Positions 17,001 through 21,698 of a stretch of 21,698 bases of DNA are shown piece by piece. Location of the stretch: positions 1 to 21,698 of the forward strand of contig JAJTDX010000026.1 of NCBI GenBank assembly GCA_021298235.1, given 5' to 3'. Under the pieces are notes generated by a model. That model was not told the DNA's origin and made no database searches. It saw only the letters and a list, made by a program, of their open reading frames with translations. Each line of letters starts with the position of its first letter. Position 1 is the stretch's first letter. The translations under genes and the position numbers were made by a program. Origin of the DNA: Cryomorphaceae bacterium (GTDB lineage Bacteria > Bacteroidota > Bacteroidia > Flavobacteriales > Crocinitomicaceae).

Positions 17001-18400
17001 TGCATCCGGTGGCAGGGTTCTTTGCCCGTCTATTGATGACGCTGAGAAATGTGTCGGGGACTTACGCACTTACCGACGGAACGATGCTTCCTGGATATAA
17101 TCAAGAGGCGGGATTATTGGGAATGAATACCTTCGATCCAACGCTTGGAGCCTTTGCCTTTGGGCAACAGCGCTACGACCTGTGGGGTAGGGAAACCGGA
17201 TATAATATTGCATCGTCGGCATCGACCAGTGGATGGTTGGTTCAGAATCAGGACCTCAACAGGCAATATACCATGACGCATTCGCAGAATCTGAACTTGC
17301 GTGCATCCTTGGAGCCGTTGAAAGATATGACCATAGAGTTGACAGCGACACGCACATTTGGTAATAATTCCAATGAGTTTTTCAGATGGAATGATGCTAC
17401 GCAGCAATATGAGAGCCAGAGCCGCGTGGAAACAGGTACACTGACCTATACAAATGTAACGATAGGTTCAGCGTTCGAGCTTTTAGGGAGAGATTTTACC
17501 TCAGAAACCTTTTCAAATATGCGAGAAATTCGTCAAGAGGTATCCGCATTACTCGGGCAGCAAAACGGAAATTCAAATCCGCTTTCTTCAGGATATTATA
17601 GTGGCTATAGCGGCACTCAGCAGGAAGTCGTTATGGGCGCATTCTTATCTGCATACTCCAAAAAAGCAGTAACTGAATCTAATATCAACCCAATTAAAAA
17701 TGCCCCCTTGCCGAACTGGTCTATCAATTACAATGGATTGACGAAGTTTGAATTTGCCAAAAAACACGTGAAGAATTTTGTTATCCGTCACGCCTACAGC
17801 TCCACTGTGAGTGTTAGCGGACTTCAAACCAACCTGAATGCGAGTTTTGATGCCAATGGCGATGCAACAGCTTTGGATATCAATAATAATTTCATAGCTA
17901 CGAGACAAATACAAAATGTCACTTTGACAGAACGATTCTCTCCTCTTCTTGGTTTTGATGCAACGTGGAACATCAAAGGTCAGGGACTGATCACGAAATT
18001 TGAATACAAAAAAGACCGGAGCTCAACTCTGTCATTAAATAACAATCAAATTACAGAAGTGCTCGGAAATGAGTGGGTGATTGGTTCAGGATACAAGTTC
18101 GAGAAGGTGAAGCTGCCTTTTGAAAAAATTCCTGCAAGTGCACTGAACTTGAGGTTCGATTTCTCTTTCAGAGATAACCTAACCGTGATCCGTAAAGTGG
18201 TTGAAAATACGAACCAGGCAACAGCCGGTCAGCGGGTGGTATCGATTAAATCTTCTGCCGATTACAACGTCACTCAAAATCTGACTGTTCAGTTGTATTA
18301 CGATCAGGTAATCAATACGCCGAAGATTCAGACTTCATTCCCTACAGGAAATATGAGTACAGGTATCCGTTTGAGATTCAACCTTGCCGGAGTACAGTAA
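11078..18400 (+). CDS. sprA: SprA, outer-membrane translocon of the type IX secretion system, UUG start
   Basis: The 2,440-residue protein is the giant single-chain beta-barrel (36 strands in Flavobacterium johnsoniae) through which T9SS cargo crosses the outer membrane; in F. johnsoniae it is also needed for gliding. Residues 1-31 form a signal peptide ending DSFAQ. SprA-type regions are visible at about 145-300 (RPQGSVELSFGVNSSRYDN, then FDFDNISKLEYTGDEDQ and GSQTLFGAKTQLKFGR), at about 812-835 (RAINKDGTSYIDDFEGAQ) and at about 1180-1275 (YKVSVRPGDMQVG, then FRSIRFMRMFL). The C-terminus TGIRLRFNLAGVQ is a plausible final strand. Residues about 1928-1975 are a strongly basic Lys/Arg/Glu stretch. 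TTG at 11078 is the only canonical start: ruvA's stop is 3 bases upstream in the same frame, and the first ATG (residue 91) would remove the signal peptide. Its stop overlaps the GNAT start by one base. Confidence 0.95.
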   Translation: MRINSTHITRLVQFLWILAIFVFFITDSFAQDTLLYPIENYTDPTLTEPQSFDLGDPTSVKQTIVYDPVTGTYVFKETIGEGLNFRNPSMMTLEEYLEYERKKSQGQNWKDRIDEQTAQGQPMEFPIKIGSKAFENFFGSDQITIRPQGSVELSFGVNSSRYDNPILPVRQRKITRFDFQQQIQLNLVGQIGTKLKVGTSYNTQAAFDFDNISKLEYTGDEDQIMQKIELGNVAMQLPTSLIQGSQTLFGAKTQLKFGRATVDLIAASSKGKRQEINISGKAQVQKFELSADNYEQNRHYFVNLYHRDHYDEAMSTVPIVSSSAYITRMEVWLTNRTNSTENTRNIVAFSDLGESKSENCQGNPGGFSPNEMPDNDHNGLYSWASNQPLVRGFSNAVTGLTNQVTSPGPFEQAVHYEKVENARKLTEQEYTYNALLGYISLNLPLNNDEVLAVAYEYTYRGETYQVGEFSTDGVSGQQALILKLLKPTITNPKNKIWDLMMKNVYSIGAYQVDQTGFRIDLLYNNPETSLLVPFFPLEGVDDKQLVTLLDMDKLNQVSQPFSDGVFDYVPINYSGNRAENGGTINTRNGRIYFSTVEPFGKTLEKKLLDAGISPVVVNQVSFKELYDSTKTAAQQIPAKNRFSFRGEYQSSISSDIPLNALNVPEGAVTVTAGGIKLVEGTDYTVDYNLGRVKILNTGILESNTPIKISIESNSVFGFQARSLVGAHYNYRFSDKFNIGGTWMRMMERPVTQKVDIGSEPFKNNIIGLDLAYRTEVPFLTKLVDFLPVISTNQKSTFSFSGEFAHLIPGQPRAINKDGTSYIDDFEGAQSTIDLRSVTAWRLASVPQGQPDLFPEATALNLSAGFKRSKTCWYLIDPLFYQSNSLTPQHIKDNPQMLSDSRMRLVNQTDVFPNLQQQYGSIPNIPILELAYYPKERGMYNYDTTNTVNPDGTWVNPENRWGGIMRALSTNDFEQTNIEFIQFWVLDPFNEDAENVNPSSQHSGGDLYFNLGNISEDAIPDSRKSFENGLPATGSSINDDLDTTLWARVSTQQVVVNAFDTDPASRLNQDVGIDGWNDVQERNAFQNYVNWVNNNPTLDAATKARMISDPSSDDYNFYRDDTYDNQQLNILERYKKYNGMEGNSPTTEMSDTANAEGYPTQASNMPDLEDINQDNNLSQTEAYFQYKVSVRPGDMQVGKNYITNVQLYQNGTKTERWYQFKIPIRDFERKVNGILDFRSIRFMRMFLKNFDEEVVLRFARLELIRGEWRRYLEDLTQPGESIQTDPNLTSFNIGAVNVEENDQRSPVKYEIPPGIVREIDPSQTYQRQLNEQSLVLDVCNLQDGDARAAYKNVQFDVRTYKKMKMFVHAEEVLSTLPLKDQDLTLFVRLGTDFVDNYYEYELPLYETQWGSTLPEDIWPDENNVEIVFDDLLNLKTKRNALIEGGSTSVSYVIEYADTDPANSKRRIKVKGSPNLQGLRTIMVGVRNPGKNSNTAWPDDGLAKCAIVWINELRLTDFVSEGGSAAVAQMQVQLADFANVSMSGNYSGINWGSVESRVQDRQRNERIGVDMNSTMQLGQFFGKRAGVSLPFFYGYSLGIINPEFDPYSPDVRLADYDATTRKEKARAGQDFTERKSFNFTNVRKELKAGAKPHFWRIANWSTNYAYSENMRRDFNTNYDRTKTWNGGLNYNYSFTAKPFEPFKNAKFAQKSKWFALLKDMNLYFTPKNISFSNDLLRSYNERQVRNNLVPDYEFAPVYVKRFGWNRNFSMGYDLTKNLKATFSSANRSIFEEADGRVDRKNDPLSYEIFMDSIRSQMSTLGKTMDYSHNYSINYTLPLDKLPLTDWVTANFKYGGSYNWQRAPLGQSEFGNTIQNNRTVNMTAQANFTNLYNKVPYLKKVNADGKGGRGMVGGKDVGGRVTGAQNNANQAQKKDELKPPKPIEEMTPKEKRKWEREKKRKERKDKREEAFKKRGNKVHPVAGFFARLLMTLRNVSGTYALTDGTMLPGYNQEAGLLGMNTFDPTLGAFAFGQQRYDLWGRETGYNIASSASTSGWLVQNQDLNRQYTMTHSQNLNLRASLEPLKDMTIELTATRTFGNNSNEFFRWNDATQQYESQSRVETGTLTYTNVTIGSAFELLGRDFTSETFSNMREIRQEVSALLGQQNGNSNPLSSGYYSGYSGTQQEVVMGAFLSAYSKKAVTESNINPIKNAPLPNWSINYNGLTKFEFAKKHVKNFVIRHAYSSTVSVSGLQTNLNASFDANGDATALDINNNFIATRQIQNVTLTERFSPLLGFDATWNIKGQGLITKFEYKKDRSSTLSLNNNQITEVLGNEWVIGSGYKFEKVKLPFEKIPASALNLRFDFSFRDNLTVIRKVVENTNQATAGQRVVSIKSSADYNVTQNLTVQLYYDQVINTPKIQTSFPTGNMSTGIRLRFNLAGVQ

Positions 18401-18840
18401 TGATAATAAGAGAGGCTATACCCGGTGATGAAGCTGCGATCATGTCGCTGATTCATGAACTTGCCGCATACGAAAAGGCTCCTGAACAAGTTGTGAACAC
18501 TTCCGAAGCTCTGCGAAAACATCTGTTCGAAGAAAAGATTTGTTCGGCCCTGGTTGTTGAACTAGACACTGAGGTGGTTGGTTTTGCGCTTTACTTTACC
18601 AATTACTCAACTTGGAAAGGCAAGTGTTTATACCTCGAGGATTTTTATGTTTTGCCAAAATACCGCCGATCCGGCATTGGATCAGTTCTGTTTGACAGGG
18701 TTGTGGAAATCGCCAAAACAAGCGGAGTAAAGCGTATGGACTGGCAGGTGCTAGAATGGAATGAACCCGCCCTATCTTTTTACAGAAAGAAAAATGCAGT
18801 TCTAGATCCTGAGTGGATCAACGGAAGATTGTTTTTCTGA
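18400..18840 (+). CDS. GNAT-family N-acetyltransferase, spermidine/spermine acetyltransferase-like
   Basis: The 146-residue protein is a single GNAT domain. It has IREAIPGDEAAI at the start, LYLEDFYVLPKYRRSGIGS (78-95) with the acetyl-CoA pyrophosphate loop RRSGIGS, and WNEPALSFY (120-128) with the usual C-terminal Tyr128. AAYEKAP (22-28) and ALYFTNYSTWKGK (63-75) place it near the diamine/polyamine acetyltransferase (SSAT-like) group, so a small amine is the likely substrate; this is family inference. Its ATG shares the last A of the sprA stop (TAATG), implying translation coupled to sprA. No terminator was seen after it, and the aspartokinase promoter follows. Confidence 0.85.
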   Translation: MIIREAIPGDEAAIMSLIHELAAYEKAPEQVVNTSEALRKHLFEEKICSALVVELDTEVVGFALYFTNYSTWKGKCLYLEDFYVLPKYRRSGIGSVLFDRVVEIAKTSGVKRMDWQVLEWNEPALSFYRKKNAVLDPEWINGRLFF

Positions 18841-18863
18841 TACTACACTCACATTCCTTTACT

Positions 18864-18871
18864 TATTTTTG
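18864..18871 (+). promoter_or_regulatory. Candidate -7 promoter element for the aspartokinase gene
   Basis: TATTTTTG matches TAnnTTTG exactly. Transcription would begin about 7 bases later, leaving a leader of only about 10 bases before ATG 18889, or none before TTG 18880. This supports the ATG as start. No clear -33 TTG was seen at normal spacing. Confidence 0.45.
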
Positions 18872-18888
18872 TTTCCAAATTGAATAAG

Positions 18889-20154
18889 ATGAAAGTTTTC
18901 AAGTTTGGTGGAGCTTCTGTAAAAGATGCATCAGCGGTTCGGAATGTATCTACCATCCTTTCTATGTATGAAGGAGAAAAACTAACGGTAGTTGTTTCTG
19001 CAATGGGCAAAACCACAAACAAACTTGAGGAAATAGTGAATGCCTCCAGTCAAGGAAATCGCAAGATGTTCGTTGCTTTGGTGGATGAATTATATGAGTT
19101 CCACATGCATATTCTCGGGGAACTTTTTCATGAAAAGCATTTTGCAGTTTATAATAAGATCGAGGAAATTTTTGAAAAATTACGCGATAGAATTAACGAG
19201 CCCTTTCCTGACAACTTTAGTTTTGAATATGATCAGGTCGTCTCCCTCGGAGAGGTGCTCTCATCCCAGATTGTAAGTGCTTTTCTCTTTGAGCAAGGAC
19301 ACAAAGTTGGCTGGGCTGATGCCCGCAAATTGATCCGAACCAATCACCGTTATCAGGAAGGAAACGTGGATTGGAAAAAAACAGAGGAGCTGATTCGAAG
19401 CCGCTATCTTCCTGAATTTGAAAAGGTAGATATTCTGCTGACACAAGGGTTTATTGGCCACACTGATGAAGGATTTACTACAACGCTCGGTCGTGAAGGC
19501 TCCGATTATACCGCAGGTATTTTTGCATATTGTACGGACGCGGAGAACGTGACCATCTGGAAGGATGTTCCCGGCATGTTAAATGCCGATCCCAAGTACT
19601 TCGAAAATACCGTCAAGCTAGAGAGTATATCGTTTAAGGAGGCAATTGAACTCTCTTATTATGGAGCTTCTGTAATTCATCCAAAAACCATTAAACCCCT
19701 TCAAAATAAAGGGATTCCGCTGTATGTAAAATCGTTTCTTGATCCAAAAGCACCAGGTACGGTTATACAGTCATCTTCAGAGAATGATCACCTTATACCA
19801 TCGTTCATCGTGAAAAAAGAGCAGCTCTTGATTTCTTTTACCACGCGCGATTTCTCATTTATTGTAGAGGAGCATCTGAGTGATATTTTTGAACGGCTTG
19901 CAGCTGTGAAGGCGAAGATCAATCTGATGCAAAATTCTGCTTTGGACTTCTCTATTCTCCTTGATGGAAAAAAGACAAACATGGAAGAGATCAAAGAGGT
20001 GTTCAAAGATGCCTACATTGTAAAATATAACGAAGGCCTTGAGTTGGTCACAATTAGACATTACGACTCGGCGACAATTCAAAAGTTGACCGCGAACAAG
20101 GAAATTCTTTTGGAACAGAAGTCGCGGCAGACGGCACGGATCGTACTTAAGTAA
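18889..20154 (+). CDS. lysC: Aspartokinase, monofunctional
   Basis: The 421-residue enzyme phosphorylates aspartate with ATP, the entry step to lysine, threonine, methionine and diaminopimelate for the cell wall. It has the nucleotide-binding start KFGGAS (5-10), VVVSAMGKTTNKL (34-46), LLTQGFIG (183-190), TTLGREGSDYTAG (198-210), IWKDVPGMLNADP (223-235) and GASVIHPKTIKPL (259-271). The C-terminal segment (about 300-421) is ACT-like and may bind an allosteric effector; which amino acid cannot be read. It is not fused to homoserine dehydrogenase. I chose ATG 18889 because MKVFKFGGAS is the usual family start. TTG 18880 would add MNK but falls at the predicted transcription start. It is probably transcribed separately from the sprA operon. 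The symbol is by function; paralogues cannot be ruled out. Confidence 0.92.
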   Translation: MKVFKFGGASVKDASAVRNVSTILSMYEGEKLTVVVSAMGKTTNKLEEIVNASSQGNRKMFVALVDELYEFHMHILGELFHEKHFAVYNKIEEIFEKLRDRINEPFPDNFSFEYDQVVSLGEVLSSQIVSAFLFEQGHKVGWADARKLIRTNHRYQEGNVDWKKTEELIRSRYLPEFEKVDILLTQGFIGHTDEGFTTTLGREGSDYTAGIFAYCTDAENVTIWKDVPGMLNADPKYFENTVKLESISFKEAIELSYYGASVIHPKTIKPLQNKGIPLYVKSFLDPKAPGTVIQSSSENDHLIPSFIVKKEQLLISFTTRDFSFIVEEHLSDIFERLAAVKAKINLMQNSALDFSILLDGKKTNMEEIKEVFKDAYIVKYNEGLELVTIRHYDSATIQKLTANKEILLEQKSRQTARIVLK

Positions 20155-20167
20155 AAAGTCTCGTAAA

Positions 20168-20183
20168 TACCTTTAATTAGGTA
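20168..20183 (+). promoter_or_regulatory. Inverted repeat upstream of feoA, possible operator
   Basis: TACCT-TTAATT-AGGTA is a 5-bp dyad with a 6-base spacer, about 35-50 bases upstream of the feoA start. The overlapping stretch TTAGGTAAGGC (20177-20187) resembles the left half of DtxR/IdeR iron-repressor sites, but the right half does not match. Iron-dependent control of feoAB is biologically sensible. The site itself is unproven and could be chance. Confidence 0.3.
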
Positions 20184-20206
20184 AGGCATCCTGCCCCAAC
20201 AAAGGT

Positions 20207-20214
20207 TATTTTTG
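20207..20214 (+). promoter_or_regulatory. Candidate -7 promoter element for feoAB
   Basis: TATTTTTG matches TAnnTTTG exactly and ends four bases before the feoA ATG at 20219. Predicted transcription would start at or next to the ATG, so the message could be leaderless. No -33 TTG was seen. Confidence 0.4.
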
Positions 20215-20218
20215 TAAT

Positions 20219-20470
20219 ATGGACTATTCATCTGTCGACCAGCCATTATCCTCCATTAAACCCGGAAATGCGGTTTATGTCAAAGACATTGTCCAGTCTG
20301 ACTTAAAAACGAAGCTGATGGAAATGGGCATCGTGAAAGGACAAACGCTCATTGTAATGTTCAGGGCGCCCTTTGGAGACCCAATTGCGGTGGATGTGAA
20401 TGGATATTTATTGTCCTTGCGCCTCGAAGAAGCAGCTCTGGTAAAAGTAGAAATTGCATCAGTCCAATGA
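20219..20470 (+). CDS. feoA: Ferrous iron transport protein FeoA
   Basis: The 83-residue product is a single FeoA (SH3-like) domain: LSSIKPGNAVYVKDI (10-24), KLMEMGIVKGQTLIVM (33-48), PFGDPIAVDVNGYLLSLRLEEA (52-73). It is a small cytosolic partner of the FeoB transporter, thought to aid assembly or activity of the Feo complex. Its stop overlaps the feoB start (ATGATG region), as is usual for a coupled feoAB operon. The start is the only ATG ahead of the conserved domain. It could be regulated by iron through the upstream dyad. Confidence 0.9.
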   Translation: MDYSSVDQPLSSIKPGNAVYVKDIVQSDLKTKLMEMGIVKGQTLIVMFRAPFGDPIAVDVNGYLLSLRLEEAALVKVEIASVQ

Positions 20471-21698
20471 TGAAGATCGCACTTGCCGGCAATCCAAATA
20501 CGGGAAAAAGCTCTGTTTTCAATATGCTTACCGGATTAAGACAGCACATTGGAAATTTTCCCGGTGTAACTATCGATAAACGTTCAGGCACAGTTTCTTT
20601 TGACGGTAATGATTTTGAGATTACTGATCTCCCAGGTACCTACAGCATCTATCCGCGTTCTGAGGAAGAAAAAGTGGTCTATGACATCCTGACGAATAAG
20701 GCTCATCCTGACCATCCTGATCTGATATTAGTTGTAGCAGATGAATCTAATCTTGAACGAAATCTGTTCTTATTTACGCAGCTTTATGACCTTGGACTTC
20801 CACTAGTGCTCGTTCTGAACATGACCGATGTCGCTGCTCGCAAAGGACTCAGTTTTGATGCAGAAGCTTTCAACAAAACGTTTCCGGGGGTAGCTATAGT
20901 TCAGACCAATGCCAAAGCAAGATTAGGCAAGGACCGAATCTTGAATTCCTTGAAAATGGAACATGAAGCTCCGAAAGCTCCATTTTTATCAGAGGGAACC
21001 TTATGTGCCATTGAGGATAAGGCATGTCAGGAGGTGGAGGCTGAAAAACGGTATCAACGAGTTAAAGAACTTTTTGCAGAGTTGGTTTCAGTCAATCAGA
21101 TCGATTCTGAGCGATTTTCTGTTTCTCCAATAGACAGAATCCTGGTACATCCCGTTTGGGGATACTTGATTTTCGCTTTTGTATTACTCATCATATTTCA
21201 ATTCATTTTTTCTTTTGCGAGTTACCCTATGGATTGGATTGATGGGTCGTTTGCCTCTCTTTCAGGTATGCTACAGGAGAACCTTCCCTCGGGAGTATTT
21301 ACAGATCTTTTGAGTCAGGGGATTGTTCCCGGAATAGGGGGCGTTCTGGTATTCATCCCTCAGATCGCCTTGCTTTTCTTTTTCATATCGATTCTTGAGG
21401 AAAGTGGCTATTTAGCCAGAGTCGTATTTATTATGGACCGCATCATGCGTCCTCTTGGGCTGAACGGAAAGAGTGTCGTTCCATTGCTTTCAAGTGTAGC
21501 CTGCGCCATTCCTGGGATCCTTTCTACCCGGACGATTTCTGATCAGAAGGAAAGATTGATTACCATTCTCATTGCACCTTTGATGAGTTGTTCAGCACGT
21601 ATTCCTGTCTACACTTTACTGATTACATTGGTCATTCCTAATTATACAATCGCCGGAGTATTAAATCTTCAAGGACTGGTTCTTTTCGCCTTATATTC
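20467..21698 (+). CDS. feoB: Ferrous iron transporter FeoB (N-terminal part, runs off right edge)
   Basis: 410 codons are in the window and the frame is open to the edge. The N-terminal G domain has GNPNTGKSS (G1), NFPGVTID (switch I/G2), DLPGTYS (G3), NMTD (G4) and TNAKARLG near G5. A helical linker (about residues 165-225) follows. The transmembrane core begins at about 230 with HPVWGYLIFAFVLLI, then GIVPGIGGVLVFIPQIALLFFF, and the Gate motif stretch ESGYLARVVFIMDRIMRPLGL. VACAIPGI (about 351) is the Cys-containing motif of the first gate region, and SCSARIPVYTLL follows. It imports Fe2+ across the inner membrane, dependent on GTP binding. The start is ATG 20467 (4-base overlap with feoA) or ATG 20470; they differ by one Met. 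The full protein is usually about 700 residues. Confidence 0.93.
   Translation, partial: MMKIALAGNPNTGKSSVFNMLTGLRQHIGNFPGVTIDKRSGTVSFDGNDFEITDLPGTYSIYPRSEEEKVVYDILTNKAHPDHPDLILVVADESNLERNLFLFTQLYDLGLPLVLVLNMTDVAARKGLSFDAEAFNKTFPGVAIVQTNAKARLGKDRILNSLKMEHEAPKAPFLSEGTLCAIEDKACQEVEAEKRYQRVKELFAELVSVNQIDSERFSVSPIDRILVHPVWGYLIFAFVLLIIFQFIFSFASYPMDWIDGSFASLSGMLQENLPSGVFTDLLSQGIVPGIGGVLVFIPQIALLFFFISILEESGYLARVVFIMDRIMRPLGLNGKSVVPLLSSVACAIPGILSTRTISDQKERLITILIAPLMSCSARIPVYTLLITLVIPNYTIAGVLNLQGLVLFALY

Noticed and set aside
16670..17005. A 111-residue hydrophobic-looking minus-strand frame
   Set aside because: Its Leu/Phe/Ser-rich composition is the antisense of the Lys/Glu-rich stretch of SprA.
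18880..18888. TTG at 18880 as the aspartokinase start
   Set aside because: It coincides with the predicted transcription start, and ATG 18889 gives the family's usual MKVFKFGGAS start.
20185..20195. GGCA-TCC-TGCC hairpin as an aspartokinase terminator
   Set aside because: The stem is only four base pairs and is followed by CCAAC, with no T run.
1..21698. CRISPR arrays, tRNA/rRNA genes, insertion sequences, phage genes or a defence system
   Set aside because: No spaced direct repeats, RNA folds, transposase or nuclease motifs were seen; nearly all of the sequence is assigned to core genes with short gaps.

Overview
The window is chromosomal DNA from a member of the phylum Bacteroidota, most likely a gliding or type IX secretion (T9SS) flavobacterium. 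Four things support this. There is a complete SprA (about 2,440 residues). Two secreted proteins look like T9SS cargo. The gene order DUF4271-hemD and maeB-ruvA-sprA is typical of the group. The Bacteroidota -7 promoter element TAnnTTTG occurs exactly upstream of most transcription units, and Shine-Dalgarno sequences are not evident. The genus cannot be named from this sequence alone.

Layout, left to right. (1) 1-2856, minus: the N-terminal 952 codons of a large secreted protein running off the left edge, with a signal peptide, a propeller-like region and Thr/Gly-rich Ig-like repeats interrupted by a jelly-roll-like module. (2) 3041-4240, minus: a glutaryl-CoA dehydrogenase-type acyl-CoA dehydrogenase with a UUCG-loop terminator. 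(3) 4319-5821, plus: a DUF4271 membrane protein and a UUG-started uroporphyrinogen-III synthase (HemD). (4) 5828-6520, minus: a class III (CobB/SIRT5-like) sirtuin that lacks the zinc-binding cysteines, convergent with hemD. (5) 6634-8112, plus: a secreted thioredoxin-fold protein with a C-terminal T9SS sorting domain and a strong terminator. (6) 8232-18840, plus: a compact run maeB-ruvA-sprA-GNAT with gaps of 2 and 3 nt and a 1-nt overlap. (7) 18889-20154, plus: a monofunctional aspartokinase. (8) 20219 to the right edge, plus: feoA and the first 410 codons of feoB.

How the genes fit together. SprA is the outer-membrane channel of the T9SS, and the two exported proteins at 1-2856 and 6634-8112 are plausible clients of it. 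The other genes are housekeeping: malic enzyme for NADPH and pyruvate, RuvA for Holliday-junction processing, HemD for tetrapyrroles, aspartokinase for the Lys/Thr/Met branch, and FeoAB for ferrous iron uptake. No RNA genes, CRISPR arrays, insertion sequences, phage genes or attachment sites were seen. No gap between genes exceeds 184 bases. I found no clearly new multi-gene system. The points worth a second look are start-codon and coupling choices, the zinc-less sirtuin, the split repeat in the large exoprotein, a dyad and DtxR-like half-site before feoA, and the near-leaderless promoters of feoA and the aspartokinase.
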